NCBI RefSeq assembly: GCF_003205495.1
Contig: NZ_QJRX01000007.1
Span: 62,001-126,000 of the forward strand
Source of the DNA: Aquipseudomonas alcaligenes
GTDB lineage: Bacteria; Pseudomonadota; Gammaproteobacteria; Pseudomonadales; Pseudomonadaceae
Direction of reading: 5' to 3'
DNA: 64,000 nucleotides
Below are positions 32,750 through 44,028 of this stretch, piece by piece. How positions within the stretch are numbered: the first letter of the stretch is position 1; each line of letters opens with the position of its first letter. The position numbers were made by a program, and so were the translations under genes. The notes below the pieces were generated by a model. That model saw only the letters and a list, made by a program, of their open reading frames with translations. It was not told the origin of the DNA and did no database searches.

Positions 32750-34201
32750 TCACTCGCCGTCCGGCACGCCCTGCCAGCCGCCGCCCAGCGCCGCGATCAG
32801 CTGCACGCTGGCGGTCAGGCGGCTGCCCTGCAGGGTCAGGCGGGTGCGTTCGTTGGTCAGCGCGCTGGCCTGCACGCTGACCACGTCGGTGAACTCCACG
32901 GTGCCGGCCTTGTACTGGTTGAGGATAAGCCGCAGCGACTCGCGGGCGGCGTCCAGTGCCTCCTGCTGCACCAGCGCCTCGCGCTCCAGCACCGCCAGCT
33001 GCACCAGGTAGTCCTCCACCTCGCGGAAGCTTTCCAACACCGTCTGCCGGTAGTCGGCCACCGTCTGGTCGTAGCTGGCCTCGGCCTGCTCGACCTGCGA
33101 GCGGATCAGGCCGCCATCGAACAGGGTCATGGCGAAGGCCGGTCCGATGGACCAGAAGCGGTTGGGCGAGCTGATCCAGTCGTCCAGTCCACCGCTGCGG
33201 TAACCGCCACTGGCCGACAGGCTCAGCTGCGGATAGTAGGCAGCCTCGGCCACGCCGATCTCGGCGTTGGCGGCCATCACCCGGCGCTCGGCGGCGGCAA
33301 CGTCCGGGCGCCGTTCGAGCAGGGTCGACGGCAGGCTGACCGGCACCGCAGGCAGCGCCGGCACCTCGTCGCGCACCGCCAGTTCGAACGCTGACGGCGC
33401 CACGCCGACCAGCACGGCGATCGCGTGCTCCAGCTGCGCGCGCTGGTATTCCAGGTCCACCGCCTCGGCCTCGGTGCCCTTGAGCTGGGTCAGCGCCTGG
33501 GTCACGTCGGACTTCGGCACTATGCCGGCCCGGTACTGGTTCTCGGCGATGCGATAGGCCTGCTTGTAGGCTGCCACCGTCTCGTCGAGCAGGTGCTTCT
33601 GCCGGTCCAGCACGCGCAGCTGCAGGTAGTTCTGCACCAGCTCGGACTGCTGGCTGAGGCGCACGGCGGCCAGGTCGGCGGCGCTGGCGTCAAGGCCGGC
33701 GTTCTCCGCCTCCAGCTGGCGGCGCAGCTTGCCCCACAGGTCCAGCTCCCAGCTCACGCCCAGGCTGGTCTCGTAGGTCTTGGACACCTGCGAGGCGTTG
33801 GCGCCGCTGACGCTGACCCCGCCGCTGGTGCCGATGGTGCTGTCGCCGCCGCCCTGCCCGGCGCGGGTCACGCCGGTGTTCAGGCCCAGGGTCGGGAAGA
33901 AGGCCGCGCGCGCCCCGCGCGCCAGGGCGCGGGCCTGGCGGTACTGGGCCTCGGCACTGGCCAGGCTCTGGTTGTTGGCGTTGAGGCGCTCGACCAGCGC
34001 GTCCAGCTCGGCGTCGCCATACAGCTTCCACCAGTCGCCGCGCAGCGCGGTGTCGGCCGGCGCCGCGGCCTTCCAGCCGGCGGCCTGCTTGAACTGTGCC
34101 GCGGCGGCGCTGTCCGGGCGCCGGTAGTCCGGGCCGACGGCACAGCCGGCCGCCAGCAGGGCGAGCAGCAAGAGGGAAATGCGGAGCAAGGCAGGTTTCA
34201 T
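32750..34201 (-). CDS. opmB: Outer-membrane efflux channel OpmB
   Basis: 483-residue OprM/NodT-family lipoprotein (lipobox LLAAGC near residue 20, then AVGPDYRRP). Two outer-membrane-factor repeats are visible, with LLDETVAAYKQAYRIAENQY near 200 and LLERRPDVAAAERRVMAANA near 298. It is the last gene of the muxABC-opmB order and overlaps muxC by four bases. In P. aeruginosa, MuxABC-OpmB exports novobiocin, aztreonam and macrolides. Its stop is only one base from the stop of the convergent NTF2-like gene, and no terminator hairpin fits between them. Confidence 0.92.
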   Translation of the reverse strand: MKPALLRISLLLLALLAAGCAVGPDYRRPDSAAAAQFKQAAGWKAAAPADTALRGDWWKLYGDAELDALVERLNANNQSLASAEAQYRQARALARGARAAFFPTLGLNTGVTRAGQGGGDSTIGTSGGVSVSGANASQVSKTYETSLGVSWELDLWGKLRRQLEAENAGLDASAADLAAVRLSQQSELVQNYLQLRVLDRQKHLLDETVAAYKQAYRIAENQYRAGIVPKSDVTQALTQLKGTEAEAVDLEYQRAQLEHAIAVLVGVAPSAFELAVRDEVPALPAVPVSLPSTLLERRPDVAAAERRVMAANAEIGVAEAAYYPQLSLSASGGYRSGGLDDWISSPNRFWSIGPAFAMTLFDGGLIRSQVEQAEASYDQTVADYRQTVLESFREVEDYLVQLAVLEREALVQQEALDAARESLRLILNQYKAGTVEFTDVVSVQASALTNERTRLTLQGSRLTASVQLIAALGGGWQGVPDGE

Positions 34202-37200
34202 AGCGGAGTTTCCAGGGCGGCGTCGCTGCGTACGCCGCGCCAGCGGTTGACCCGGTGGCGCAGGCGGTCGAGGTACAGGTAGACCACCGGGGTGGTGTAG
34301 AGGGTGAGGATCTGGCTGAGGATCAGCCCGCCGACGATGGCCAGGCCCAGCGGCTGGCGCATCTCGGCGCCCTCGGCCTGGCCGAGCAGCAGCGGCAGCG
34401 CGCCGAGCATGGCCGCCAGGGTGGTCATCAGGATCGGCCTAAAGCGCAGCAGGCAGGCGCGGCGGATCGACTCCTGCGGGCTGAGCTGCTCGCTACGCTC
34501 CAGTTCCAGGGCCAGGTCGATCATCAGGATGGCGTTCTTCTTCACCACGCCGATCAGCAGGAACAGGCCGAGCAGCGAGATCAGGCTGAACTCGCCACCG
34601 GTCAGCAGGATCGCCAGCAGCGCGCCGACCCCGGCCGAGGGCAGCGTGGAGAGGATGGTCAGCGGGTGGATGTAGCTCTCGTAGAGGATGCCGAGGACGA
34701 TGTACACCACCAGCAGCGCGGTGAGGATCATGATCGGCTGGCCCTTGGCCTCCTTCTCGAAGGCTCCGCCGGTACCGCCGAGCAGGCCCTGCACCTCGGT
34801 GGGCAGGCCGACCTCGGCCACCGCCCGGCGGATCGCCGCGTTGGCCTGCTCCTGGGTCACCTCGGGGGCCAGCGAGTAACCGATGTTCTCGGCGGCGAAC
34901 TGGCCCTGGTGGTTGACCCGGTCCTCCTCCAGACTGCGCTCCCAGCGGGCGAAGCTGGACAGCGGCACGCGCGCGCCATCGGCGCCGATCACCTGGATCT
35001 GGTCCAGCGCCTCGGGATACTGGGCGTACTTCGGATTGATCTCCATCACCACGCTGTACTGGTTCAGGGTGTCGTAGATGGTGGAGATCTGCCGCTGGCT
35101 GAAGGCGTTGTTCAGCACGCTGCTGATCATTGCCATGTCCACGCCCAGGCGCTGCGCGGTGACGCGATCGATCACCAGGCTGATCTGCTGGGCGCCCTCG
35201 CCTTCGTTGGCATCGATATCGGTCAGTTCGGGCAGTGCCGCCAGCGCGTCGCGCACCCTGGGCAGCCACTGGCGGAGCAGTTCCAGCTCGCTGGCCAGCA
35301 GCACGTATTCGTTCTCCGAGCTGCGTCCCTGGCGCCCGCCGAACTGCAGGTCCTGGTCGGCCATCAGCATCAGCCGTGCCCCGGGCACCTTGGGTAGGTT
35401 CTCGCGCAGCCGGTCGATCACCTGCTGGGCCGACTGCTCGCGTTCGCCGATGGGCTTCAGGCGGATCACCAGGAAGGCGTTGTTGATACCGCTCTCGCCG
35501 CCGATGAAGCCGGCCACGCTGTGGATCGCCGGGTCCTCCAGCAGGCCGCGGCGGAAGGCCTCCATCTTCGGCTGCATGACCTGGAAGGACAGGCCGTCGT
35601 CGCCGCGCACGAAACCGATCAGCTGGCCGGTATCCTGCTGCGGCATGAAGGTCTTGGGCACCTCGACGAACAGGTAGACGTTGAGGCCGATGGTCGCCAG
35701 CAGGCTGAACAGGGTCAGCCGCGCATGGCGCAGGGCCCAGTCCAGGCTGCGCCCGTAGAAGGCCAGCAGGCGTTCCTGCGCCCGCGCGCCGAGGCGGGCC
35801 AGGCGCCCGGGCGCGCGCTCCTGGATCTCGGCCTTGAGCCAGCGCGCGCAGAGCATCGGCGTCAGGGTCAGCGACACCAGCATGGAAATCAGGATCGCCA
35901 CCGTCAGGGTGATGGAGAACTCGCGGAACAAATTGCCGACGATGCCGCCCATGAACAGGATGGAGAGGAACACCGCGACCAGCGACAGGTTCATCGACAG
36001 CAGGGTGAAGCCGACCTCCTGGGCGCCCTTGTAGGCCGCCGCCAGCGGCTTCTCGCCGGCCTCGATGTGCCGCGAGATGTTCTCCAGCACGACGATGGCG
36101 TCGTCCACCACCAAGCCGGTGGCGATGATCAGCGCCATCAGCGACAGGTTGTTCAGCGAGAAGTCCAGCAGGTACATCACGGCGAAGGTGCCGACCAGCG
36201 ACACCGGCACCGCCAGCGCCGGGATCAGCGAGGCGCGCCAGCGCCCGAGAAACAGGAACACCACCAGGATCACCAGGCCCACGGCGATCAGCAGGGTGCG
36301 CTCGGCCTCGTGCAGGGTGGCGCGGATCACCGGCGAGCGGTCCATCGCCACTTCCAGCTCGGCGCTGGCCGGAATCACCGCCTGCAGGGCCGGCAGCTCG
36401 GCACGGATGCCTTCGATGGTCTCGATGATGTTGGCGCCCGGCTGGCGGTTGACCACCAGCAGCACCGCCTGCCGGTCGTTGTAGAAGCCGCTGTTGTAGC
36501 GGTTCTCCACCGAGTCGCGCACCGTGGCCACGTCGGCCAGGCGTACGGCGGCGCTGTTCTGGTAGCGGATGATCAGGTCCTGGTACTGGGCGGCGCGCTC
36601 CAGCTGGTCGTTGGCCTGGATCTGCCACTGCCGCTCGGCATCGGCCACGTCGCCCTTGGGGCGGTCGACATTGGCGCTGGCGATGGCGCTGCGCACCTCG
36701 TCGAGGGCGATGCCGTACTGGTCGAGCAGGCGTGGCTCCAGCTCCACGCGCACGGCCGGCAGCGAGCTGCCGCCGATCTGGATCTGCCCCACGCCCTGCA
36801 CCTGCGCCAGTTTTTGCGCGATCACCGTGGAGGCCAGGTCGTACAGCTGGCTCTTATCCAGCTGCGGCGAGGTCAGCGACAGCACCATGATCGGCGCCTG
36901 CGAGGGGTTGAACTTGCGGTAGGTCGGCATGCGCCGCATGCCGCTGGGCAGCAGGTTGCGTGCCGCGTTGATGGCCGCCTGCACCTCGCGCGCGGCCGCC
37001 TCGACGTCGCGGCCGATGTTGAACAGGATGATGATGCGCGTGTTGCCCTGGCTGCTGCGGCTGGTCATCTCGCTGATGCCGGCGATGGTGCCGAGCGAGC
37101 GCTCCAGTGGCGTGGCCACGCTGGAGGCCATGGTCTGCGGGCTGGCGCCGGGCAGGCTGGCGTCGACCACTATGGCCGGGAAATCCATGTTCGGCAGCGG

Positions 37201-37305
37201 CGCCACCGACAGCAGGCGGAAACTCACCGCGCCGAGCAGCAGGATGGCCAGGCTCAGCAGCAGGGTCGCCACCGGGCGGCCGATAAAGGGCGCGGAGAGG
37301 TTCAT
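34198..37305 (-). CDS. muxC: RND efflux transporter MuxC (MdtC-like)
   Basis: 1035-residue HAE1-family pump subunit starting [20 protein letters not shown]. It carries the Asp pair of TM4 in [19 protein letters not shown] near residue 403 and the late [16 protein letters not shown] segment near 925. Together with MuxB it forms the heteromultimeric pump seen in MdtBC/MuxBC systems. Four-base ATGA overlaps with both neighbours show tight translational coupling. No frameshift or truncation is visible. Confidence 0.94.
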   Translation of the reverse strand: MNLSAPFIGRPVATLLLSLAILLLGAVSFRLLSVAPLPNMDFPAIVVDASLPGASPQTMASSVATPLERSLGTIAGISEMTSRSSQGNTRIIILFNIGRDVEAAAREVQAAINAARNLLPSGMRRMPTYRKFNPSQAPIMVLSLTSPQLDKSQLYDLASTVIAQKLAQVQGVGQIQIGGSSLPAVRVELEPRLLDQYGIALDEVRSAIASANVDRPKGDVADAERQWQIQANDQLERAAQYQDLIIRYQNSAAVRLADVATVRDSVENRYNSGFYNDRQAVLLVVNRQPGANIIETIEGIRAELPALQAVIPASAELEVAMDRSPVIRATLHEAERTLLIAVGLVILVVFLFLGRWRASLIPALAVPVSLVGTFAVMYLLDFSLNNLSLMALIIATGLVVDDAIVVLENISRHIEAGEKPLAAAYKGAQEVGFTLLSMNLSLVAVFLSILFMGGIVGNLFREFSITLTVAILISMLVSLTLTPMLCARWLKAEIQERAPGRLARLGARAQERLLAFYGRSLDWALRHARLTLFSLLATIGLNVYLFVEVPKTFMPQQDTGQLIGFVRGDDGLSFQVMQPKMEAFRRGLLEDPAIHSVAGFIGGESGINNAFLVIRLKPIGEREQSAQQVIDRLRENLPKVPGARLMLMADQDLQFGGRQGRSSENEYVLLASELELLRQWLPRVRDALAALPELTDIDANEGEGAQQISLVIDRVTAQRLGVDMAMISSVLNNAFSQRQISTIYDTLNQYSVVMEINPKYAQYPEALDQIQVIGADGARVPLSSFARWERSLEEDRVNHQGQFAAENIGYSLAPEVTQEQANAAIRRAVAEVGLPTEVQGLLGGTGGAFEKEAKGQPIMILTALLVVYIVLGILYESYIHPLTILSTLPSAGVGALLAILLTGGEFSLISLLGLFLLIGVVKKNAILMIDLALELERSEQLSPQESIRRACLLRFRPILMTTLAAMLGALPLLLGQAEGAEMRQPLGLAIVGGLILSQILTLYTTPVVYLYLDRLRHRVNRWRGVRSDAALETPL

Positions 37306-40300
37306 GGCGCCAGCACCACCCCCGAGGCGCTGCGGCCGAGCAGGCGCCGGGAGAGACGGTCGAAGGCCAGGTAGATCACCGGCGTGGTGAACAGTGTCAG
37401 TACCTGGGACAGCAGCAGGCCGCCGACCATCACCAGGCCCAGCGGCTGGCGCAGCTCGGCGCCGGAGCCCGAGGCCAGCATCAGCGGGATGGCGCCGAAC
37501 AGCGCGGCCAGGGTAGTCATCAGGATCGGCCTAAAACGCAGCAGCGCAGCCTGGTAAATGGCCGCCTCAGGCGCCATGCCCTGCTGGCGCTCCGCCTCCA
37601 GGGCGAAGTCGATCATCATGATGGCGTTCTTCTTGACGATGCCGATCAGCAGGATGATGCCGATCACCGCGATCAGGCCCAGGTCGTTGCCGGTCAGCAG
37701 CAGCGCCAACAATGCGCCGACCCCGGCCGAGGGAAGCGTGGAGAGAATGGTGATCGGGTGGATATAGCTCTCGTAGAGCACGCCCAGCACGATGTACATG
37801 GTGACGATGGCCGCCAGGATCAGCAGCAGGGTCGAACTCAGCGAGGCGCGGAAGGCCTCGGCGGCGCCCTGGAACTGGGTCTGGATGCCGGCCGGCAGGC
37901 CGATCTCCTGCTTGACCTGTTCGATCGCCGCCACCGCCTCGCCCAGGGCCACGCCCGGCGCCAGGTTGAACGACACGGTGACCGCCGGGAACTGGCCGAT
38001 ATGGTTGACCAGCAGGCTGGCCGGGCGCTGCGTGACGCGGGCCAGCGCGGCCAGCGGCACCTGGCCGCCACTGGCGGTGGCCACATGGATGCGCTGCAAG
38101 GCCTGCGGGCCCAGCTCACCTGCGCCTTCGCTCTCCAGCACCACGCGGTACTGGCTGGCCTGGGTGAAGATGGTGGAGATCTGCCGCTGGCCGAAGGCGT
38201 CGTACAGTGCATCGTCGATGCTGGACACGCTCACGCCCAGGCGCGAGGCGGCGTCGCGGTCGATCTCGAGGAAAACCTGCAGGCCGCGGTTCTGCAGATC
38301 GCTGGCGACGTCACGCAGCTCCGCCTGCTCGCCCAGCGCGGCGAGCAGCCTGGGCGTCCACTCCTCCAGCAGCGCGCCGTCCGGCGACTCCAGGCTGAAC
38401 TGGAACTGGGTACGGCTGACCCGGTCCTCGATCGACAGGTCCTGCACCGGCTGCAGGTACAGGGTGATACCCGGCACCCTGGCCAGCTCGGGGCGCAGGC
38501 GCTCGATCACTTCGCTGGCGCTGACGTCACGCTCGGCATGCGGCCTGAGGTTGATCAGCAGGCGCCCGCTGTTCAGCGTCGGGTTGTCGCCGTCCACGCC
38601 GATGTAGGACGACAGGCTGACCACGTCCGGGTCGCGCAGGATCACTTCGGCCAGGCGCTGCTGGCGCTCGCTCATGGCCCTGAAGGAAATCGACTGCGGC
38701 GCCTCGGAGATGCCCTGGATCACCCCGGTGTCCTGCACCGGGAAGAAGCCCTTGGGCACGGCCAGGTAGAGCAGCACGGTGAGCGCCAGGGTGCCGATGG
38801 CTACCAGCAGGGTCAGGCCCTGGTGGCGCAGGGTCCAGGTCAGGCCCACGGCGTAGCGCGCGATCAGGCCGTCGATCAGGGCGCCCGCCGAGCGGTAGAA
38901 ACGCCCCTGCTGCTGGTCCTTCTCGGCCTTGAGCAGGCGCGCGCACATCATCGGCGTCAGGGTCAGCGACACCACCAGGGAAATCAGGATGGCCACCGCC
39001 AGGGTGATGGCGAACTCGCGGAACAGGCGCCCGACGACATCGGCCATGAACAGCAGCGGGATCAGCACCGCGATCAGCGAGAAGGTCAGCGAGATCAGGG
39101 TGAAGCCGATCTGCCGGGCGCCCTTGAGCGCGGCATTCAGCGGCGTCTCGCCCTCCTCCAGGTGGCGGGCGATGTTCTCCAGCATGACGATGGCGTCGTC
39201 CACCACGAAGCCGGTGGCTATGGTCAGGGCCATCAGCGTCAGGTTGTTGATGGAGAAACCGGCTAGGTACATCACCGCGAAGGTGCCGATCAGCGACAGC
39301 GGCACGGCGATTGAGGGAATCACGGTGGCCGAGACCTTGCGCAGGAACAGGAAGGTCACCAGCACCACCAGGGCGATGGCCAGCACCAGCTCGAACTGCA
39401 CGTCGCGCACCGCCGCGCGGATCGTCTGGGTGCGATCGGTGAGCACCTTGACCTCCAGGCTGGCCGGCAGCGCTGCGGTGATCTGCGGCAGCAGCGCCTG
39501 CACGCGGTCGACCACCTCGATGACGTTGGCACCGGGCTGGCGCTGAATGGTCAGCAGCACCGTCTCGTTGCGGTCGGCCCAGGCCGCCAGGCGCTCGTTC
39601 TCGGCGCCGTCGACCACCGTGGCCACATCGCGCAGGCGCAGCGCCGCGCCGTTCTCGTACTTGAGGATCAGGTCGAGGTATTCCACGGCCGACTTGAGCT
39701 GGTCGTTGGCATCCAGCTGGGAGACACGGGTCGGGCCGTCGAAGTTGCCCTTGGGCTGGTTGACGTTCTGCGCGGCGATCAGCTGGCGCACGTCGGCGAA
39801 GCTCAGGCCATGGCTGGCCAGGGCCTCGGGATCGACCTTGATGCGCACCGCCGGGCGCTGGCCGCCGGCCAGGCTGACCAGGCCGACGCCGGCGATCTGC
39901 GCGATCTTCTGCGCCATGCGCGTGTCGACCAGGTCGTGCACCTCGGTCAGCGGCAGGGTCGGCGAACTGATCGCCAGGGTCAGCACCGGGGTGTCGGCCG
40001 GGTTGACCTTGTTGTACACCGGCGGCGCCGGCAGGTCGTCCGGCAACAGGTTGCTGGCCGCGTTGATGGCCGCCTGCACCTCCTGCTCGGCCACTTCCAG
40101 GTCCACCTCGAGGGAGAAGCGCAGGGTGATCACCGAGGCGCCGCCGGAGCTGGCCGACGACATCTGCTTCAAGCCCGGCATCTGACCGAACTGGCGCTCC
40201 AGCGGCGCGGTCACCGAACTGGTCATCACCTGCGGGCTGGCGCCCGGATACAGGGTGAGCACGCGGATGGTCGGGTAGTCCACCTCCGGCAGCGCCGAGA

Positions 40301-40400
40301 CCGGCAGCAGGCGGTAGGCGATCAGGCCGGTGAGGAAGATCGCCACCATCAGCAGCGTGGTGGCGACCGGGCGCAGGATGAACAGGCGCGAGACGTTCAT
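37302..40400 (-). CDS. muxB: RND efflux transporter MuxB (MdtB-like)
   Basis: 1032-residue HAE1-family pump starting [20 protein letters not shown]. The motif [20 protein letters not shown] is near residue 400 and [20 protein letters not shown] near 930. It is paralogous to the adjacent muxC gene, with the same length and architecture, as expected of MdtB/MdtC-type pairs. It overlaps muxA and muxC by four bases each. Confidence 0.94.
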   Translation of the reverse strand: MNVSRLFILRPVATTLLMVAIFLTGLIAYRLLPVSALPEVDYPTIRVLTLYPGASPQVMTSSVTAPLERQFGQMPGLKQMSSASSGGASVITLRFSLEVDLEVAEQEVQAAINAASNLLPDDLPAPPVYNKVNPADTPVLTLAISSPTLPLTEVHDLVDTRMAQKIAQIAGVGLVSLAGGQRPAVRIKVDPEALASHGLSFADVRQLIAAQNVNQPKGNFDGPTRVSQLDANDQLKSAVEYLDLILKYENGAALRLRDVATVVDGAENERLAAWADRNETVLLTIQRQPGANVIEVVDRVQALLPQITAALPASLEVKVLTDRTQTIRAAVRDVQFELVLAIALVVLVTFLFLRKVSATVIPSIAVPLSLIGTFAVMYLAGFSINNLTLMALTIATGFVVDDAIVMLENIARHLEEGETPLNAALKGARQIGFTLISLTFSLIAVLIPLLFMADVVGRLFREFAITLAVAILISLVVSLTLTPMMCARLLKAEKDQQQGRFYRSAGALIDGLIARYAVGLTWTLRHQGLTLLVAIGTLALTVLLYLAVPKGFFPVQDTGVIQGISEAPQSISFRAMSERQQRLAEVILRDPDVVSLSSYIGVDGDNPTLNSGRLLINLRPHAERDVSASEVIERLRPELARVPGITLYLQPVQDLSIEDRVSRTQFQFSLESPDGALLEEWTPRLLAALGEQAELRDVASDLQNRGLQVFLEIDRDAASRLGVSVSSIDDALYDAFGQRQISTIFTQASQYRVVLESEGAGELGPQALQRIHVATASGGQVPLAALARVTQRPASLLVNHIGQFPAVTVSFNLAPGVALGEAVAAIEQVKQEIGLPAGIQTQFQGAAEAFRASLSSTLLLILAAIVTMYIVLGVLYESYIHPITILSTLPSAGVGALLALLLTGNDLGLIAVIGIILLIGIVKKNAIMMIDFALEAERQQGMAPEAAIYQAALLRFRPILMTTLAALFGAIPLMLASGSGAELRQPLGLVMVGGLLLSQVLTLFTTPVIYLAFDRLSRRLLGRSASGVVLAP

Positions 40401-41599
40401 GCGCCCTGCTTCTGCGCGGCCTGGCCCTGCGGCTGGGCGAGGGCGCCGGGCTCGCCGATCACTTCCACCTCGCTGCCGTCCTTGAGCCTGTCGGTGCCTT
40501 CCAGCACCAGGCGCTCGCCGACCTTGACGCCCTCTTCCACCAGGCTGGTAGCGCCGTCGCTGGCGGCGATGCGCACATCGCGCAGCTGCACCTTGTCATC
40601 CTGGCCGACGACGAACACGAAGGTGCCACGCGCGCCGTACTGCACGGCGGCCGAGGGGATCAGGGTGGCCTGCCGGCGGGTCTCCACGCGCAGGCGCACG
40701 TTGACGAACTGGTTGGGAAACAGGCCTTCGCCGGCATTGGCGAAGCGCGCCTTGAGCTTGACCGTGCCGGTGGCCACGTCGATCTGGTTGTCCAGGCTGT
40801 GCAGCACGCCTTCGGCGAGCAGCTGCTGCTCGCCACGGTCCCAGGCCTGCACCGCCAGGCGCTGCTCCTGGCGCACCCTGGCCAGCACTGGCGGCAGGTC
40901 CTTTTCCGGCAGGGTGAAATTGACCGCGATCGGCTCGACCTGGGTGATCACCACCAGCGGTGTGGTGTCGCCGCTGCCGACCAGGTTACCGACATCCACC
41001 TGGCGCAGGCCCAGGCGCCCGGAGATGGGCGCGCGGACCTCGGTGAAGTCCAGGTTCAGGCGCGCCTCGGCCACCGCCGCCTGGTTGCTCTTGACCGTGC
41101 CGCGGTACTGGCCGACCAGTGCTGCCTGGGTGTCCAGGGTCTGCTTGGCGATGCTGTCTTCGGCGTACAGGCCCTGGTAGCGGGCCAGGTCGACTTCGGC
41201 GTTCCTGAGCTGCGCCTGGCTCTGCGCCAGCGCGCCCTCGGCCTGCTGCAGCGCCACCCGGTAGGGGCGCGGATCGATCTGCGCCAGCAGGTCGCCGGCC
41301 TTGACCAGCTGGCCCTCCTCGAACAGCACCTTGACCAGCTGGCCATCCACGCGCGGGCGCACGTTGACGGTATTCAGGGCAGTGACGGTACCCAGGGCCT
41401 TGAGCTCGACGTGGAAGTCGCCCTGGCCGACCTCGGTCAGGCGCACCGGCGTCGGGCCATCCCAGGGCCCCTCTGGCTTCTCTTGTTCCGGGCTGTCGCC
41501 AGCGGGCAGCAGCCACCAGAGCAGCAGGCCGCCGAGCAGCACGGCGGAGCCGACCAGCCAGGGACGTGAGAAGCGCGAAGCGGAGGGAAAATCGGACAT
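40397..41599 (-). CDS. muxA: RND efflux periplasmic adaptor MuxA (MdtA-like)
   Basis: 400-residue membrane-fusion protein. It is anchored by an N-terminal transmembrane helix (residues 13-32, [20 protein letters not shown]) rather than a lipobox. It carries [20 protein letters not shown] near 80, an alpha-hairpin about 105-165 ([20 protein letters not shown]), and the beta-barrel segment [13 protein letters not shown] near 195. It bridges MuxBC and OpmB. It is the first gene of the operon; a CpxR-type box lies 65 bases upstream of its ATG. Confidence 0.93.
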   Translation of the reverse strand: MSDFPSASRFSRPWLVGSAVLLGGLLLWWLLPAGDSPEQEKPEGPWDGPTPVRLTEVGQGDFHVELKALGTVTALNTVNVRPRVDGQLVKVLFEEGQLVKAGDLLAQIDPRPYRVALQQAEGALAQSQAQLRNAEVDLARYQGLYAEDSIAKQTLDTQAALVGQYRGTVKSNQAAVAEARLNLDFTEVRAPISGRLGLRQVDVGNLVGSGDTTPLVVITQVEPIAVNFTLPEKDLPPVLARVRQEQRLAVQAWDRGEQQLLAEGVLHSLDNQIDVATGTVKLKARFANAGEGLFPNQFVNVRLRVETRRQATLIPSAAVQYGARGTFVFVVGQDDKVQLRDVRIAASDGATSLVEEGVKVGERLVLEGTDRLKDGSEVEVIGEPGALAQPQGQAAQKQGA

Positions 41600-41663
41600 G
41601 GTGCGGAATCACTTGCCTGGGGAGGATGAACGATAAGTACTCCCAGCAACCAGGCAAAGGGTC

Positions 41664-41679
41664 TTTACCGCCTATTTAC
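41664..41679 (-). promoter_or_regulatory. CpxR box upstream of muxABC-opmB
   Basis: On the minus strand the sequence is GTAAA, six bases, GTAAA. This fits the CpxR consensus GTAAA-N(4-8)-GTAAA perfectly and lies 65 bases upstream of muxA. CpxR control of mdtABC/muxABC-type operons is known in other bacteria. Confidence 0.6.
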
Positions 41680-41723
41680 CCTAGTTTGACGTAACAAGAC
41701 GTTAGGAATTTAGCCGCTCGCCA

Positions 41724-41752
41724 ATAAAAACGGCCTGCACAAGGCAGGCCGT
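41724..41752 (-). terminator. Rho-independent terminator of tpx
   Basis: A perfect stem (CGGCCTGC/GCAGGCCG, extended by an A-T pair) with a 5-base loop is followed on the minus strand by TTTTTATT. It begins about 20 bases after the tpx stop. Confidence 0.88.
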
Positions 41753-41770
41753 CGGCAGCGCAGGCGCGCC

Positions 41771-42271
41771 TTACTTCAGCGCGGCCAGGGCGGCGGCGTA
41801 GTTCGGCTCGTCGGCGATCTCGCCGACCAGCTCGCTGTGCAGCACCTTGCCCTGCTCGTCCAGCACCACCACGGCGCGGGCGGCGACGCCGACCAGCGGG
41901 CCACTGGCGATGGCCACGCCGTAGTCCTTGAGGAAGCTGGCGCCACGCATGGTCGACAGGTTGATCACCTTGTCCAGGCCCTCGGCCCCGCAGAAGCGCG
42001 CCTGGGCGAACGGCAGGTCGGCGGAGATGCACAGCACCACGGTGTTGGGCAGCGCGCTGGCCTCGGCGTTGAACTTGCGCACCGAGGTGGCGCAGGTCGG
42101 GGTGTCGATGCTCGGGAAGATGTTCAGCACCTTGCGCTTGCCGGCCAGGCTGGCCAGGGTTACATCGGACAGGTCCTTGCCGACCAGGCTGAACGCCGGG
42201 GCCTGCTGGCCGACCTGCGGCAGCTGGCCGTCGACCTGAACCGGGTTGCCCTTGAGGGTTACTTGAGCCAT
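41771..42271 (-). CDS. tpx: Thiol peroxidase Tpx
   Basis: 166-residue atypical 2-Cys peroxiredoxin that reduces hydroperoxides using thioredoxin. It starts [15 protein letters not shown]. The peroxidatic cysteine lies in [15 protein letters not shown] near residue 60 and the resolving cysteine in [14 protein letters not shown] near 94; both are present at the family spacing. ATG 42271 is chosen because AAGGA precedes it by eight bases and it matches the usual family length; upstream in-frame extension is spurious. It is monocistronic, with its own terminator. Confidence 0.96.
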   Translation of the reverse strand: MAQVTLKGNPVQVDGQLPQVGQQAPAFSLVGKDLSDVTLASLAGKRKVLNIFPSIDTPTCATSVRKFNAEASALPNTVVLCISADLPFAQARFCGAEGLDKVINLSTMRGASFLKDYGVAIASGPLVGVAARAVVVLDEQGKVLHSELVGEIADEPNYAAALAALK

Positions 42272-42353
42272 GGGATGTTTTCCTTGTGGTGAAGCCGGGT
42301 TGTCCGGCGAAACACCTGCAGTCTGAACAGGCGCAAGGCCGCCGGCAACCCGG

Positions 42354-42995
42354 CTAGGCGCTGGCCTGCTGCAAAGGCTGTGGATTGGGGTGGAAGAACA
42401 CGTGCTCGCGGATCGGCCCAACGGCCACTTCGCCGATCTCCTGGTAGCCCTGGCGCTTGTAGAACTCCAGGTAGTGCGGGTTGCCGGTATCGAGCACCAC
42501 GCCCTGCGAGCCGGCATCCTCGGCGCACCAGTCGTGCAGGGCACCGAGCAGTTGCTCACCGAGGTGCTGGCCCTGGAACTGCGGGTGCACGCCGAGCAGC
42601 GGCAGCACGTGGTAGGGCCCAGGCGGCAGGCAGGCGAGGACCGCGTCGTGGTATTCCAGGTAGCGTTTGGTGCAGCGGAAGCCGGTGGTCATCAGCATGC
42701 GCAGGCGCCAGCCCCAGCTCTCGGTGATGTCCAGCCGGCGCACCGGCGGGGCGATCAGAGCGATGCCGACCAGGCGCTCCTCGATCAGCAGGCCGATGGC
42801 CGGCAGTTCTTCGGTGAAATGCTGCTGCACCAGCTCGCGCACGGTGGCGCGCACGCGCTGGTCGAAGCCGGGCCGCTCGCTCTCGAACAGGTAGGCGAAG
42901 GTCGGGTCGTGGCGATAGGCGTGGTACAGCAGCGAGCGTGCCTCGCGGACGTAGCCATGGTCGAGCAAGCGAACTTCGGCGGTACGATGGGGCAT
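42354..42995 (-). CDS. GNAT-family N-acetyltransferase, substrate unknown
   Basis: 213 residues with a GNAT fold. The acetyl-CoA-binding motif A is visible as [20 protein letters not shown] near residue 132 and the C-terminal motif B as [19 protein letters not shown] near 175. The N-terminal part ([20 protein letters not shown] near 25) resembles uncharacterised acetyltransferases near xthA or tpx in pseudomonads. It is transcribed toward tpx, 82 bases away, and is divergent from xthA. I cannot assign a substrate. Confidence 0.85.
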   Translation of the reverse strand: MPHRTAEVRLLDHGYVREARSLLYHAYRHDPTFAYLFESERPGFDQRVRATVRELVQQHFTEELPAIGLLIEERLVGIALIAPPVRRLDITESWGWRLRMLMTTGFRCTKRYLEYHDAVLACLPPGPYHVLPLLGVHPQFQGQHLGEQLLGALHDWCAEDAGSQGVVLDTGNPHYLEFYKRQGYQEIGEVAVGPIREHVFFHPNPQPLQQASA

Positions 42996-43128
42996 CGGGC
43001 TGACCTCGGTTGTTGTAGGTTTTGCGGGCCAGCTGCCACGTTAGCACCGGCACTGCGGACCTGCCAGGCGCTGGCCGCCGCCCCGGTGCTGGGCTAGCAT
43101 CGGCCTTTTCTTCCGCCGGTAGCTTTCC

Positions 43129-43941
43129 ATGAAGATCGTTTCCTTCAATATCAACGGCCTGCGCGCCCGTCCCCACCAGCTGCAGGCGCTGATCGACAAG
43201 CACCAGCCAGACGTGATCGGCCTGCAGGAAACCAAGGTGGCCGACGAGCAGTTCCCGGAAGACGAGATCCGCCAGCTCGGCTACCACGTGCACTACCACG
43301 GCCAGAAGGGCCACTACGGTGTCGCCCTGCTTTCGCGCGAGGCTCCGCTGGAGCTGCACAAGGGCTTCCCCGGCGACGTGGAAGATGCCCAGCGGCGCTT
43401 CATCTACGGCACCTTCATCGACAAGCAGGGCAACCCGGTGACGGTAATGAACGGCTACTTCCCGCAGGGCGAGAGCCGCGACCACCCGACCAAGTTCCCC
43501 GGCAAGCAGCGCTTCTACGAGGACCTGCAGAGCCTGCTGGAAACCCGCTTCACGCCGCAGCAGGCCCTGGTGGTGATGGGCGACATCAATATCAGCCCCG
43601 AGGACTGCGACATCGGCATCGGCGAGGAAAACCGCAAGCGCTGGCTGAAGACCGGCAAGTGCAGCTTCCTGCCCGAGGAGCGCGAATGGCTGGCCCGGCT
43701 CAAGGGCTGGGGGCTGGTGGACAGCTTCCGCCAGCTGCATCCGCAGGTGAATGATCGCTTCAGCTGGTTCGACTACCGCAGCCGCGGTTTCGAGGACGAC
43801 CCCAAGCGCGGCCTGCGCATCGACGTGATCCTCGCCAGCACGCCGCTGCAGGCGCGCTTCAAGGACGGCGGCATCGACTACGAGCTGCGCGGCATGGAGA
43901 AACCCTCCGACCATGCGCCGATCTGGCTGGAGCTGAACTGA
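43129..43941 (+). CDS. xthA: Exodeoxyribonuclease III
   Basis: 270-residue AP endonuclease and 3'-5' exonuclease for base-excision repair. The catalytic residues of the exonuclease-endonuclease-phosphatase family are visible: NINGLRA near residue 7, LQETKV near 33 (metal-binding Glu), [10 protein letters not shown] near 107, [15 protein letters not shown] near 150, and the C-terminal [10 protein letters not shown] with its catalytic Asp-His. Length fits E. coli XthA. It starts with a clear ATG and lies between the divergent GNAT gene and the PstS/OmpA-fusion gene, 87 bases from the latter. Confidence 0.97.
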   Translation: MKIVSFNINGLRARPHQLQALIDKHQPDVIGLQETKVADEQFPEDEIRQLGYHVHYHGQKGHYGVALLSREAPLELHKGFPGDVEDAQRRFIYGTFIDKQGNPVTVMNGYFPQGESRDHPTKFPGKQRFYEDLQSLLETRFTPQQALVVMGDINISPEDCDIGIGEENRKRWLKTGKCSFLPEEREWLARLKGWGLVDSFRQLHPQVNDRFSWFDYRSRGFEDDPKRGLRIDVILASTPLQARFKDGGIDYELRGMEKPSDHAPIWLELN

Positions 43942-44028
43942 AGCCGGGCCCGCTGTAACCTGCCTGAAATCATTCCGACTTAATCTGCGCGGCACCCGCA
44001 AAGCCCTCTAGCACAAGGTGTCTGCCAC

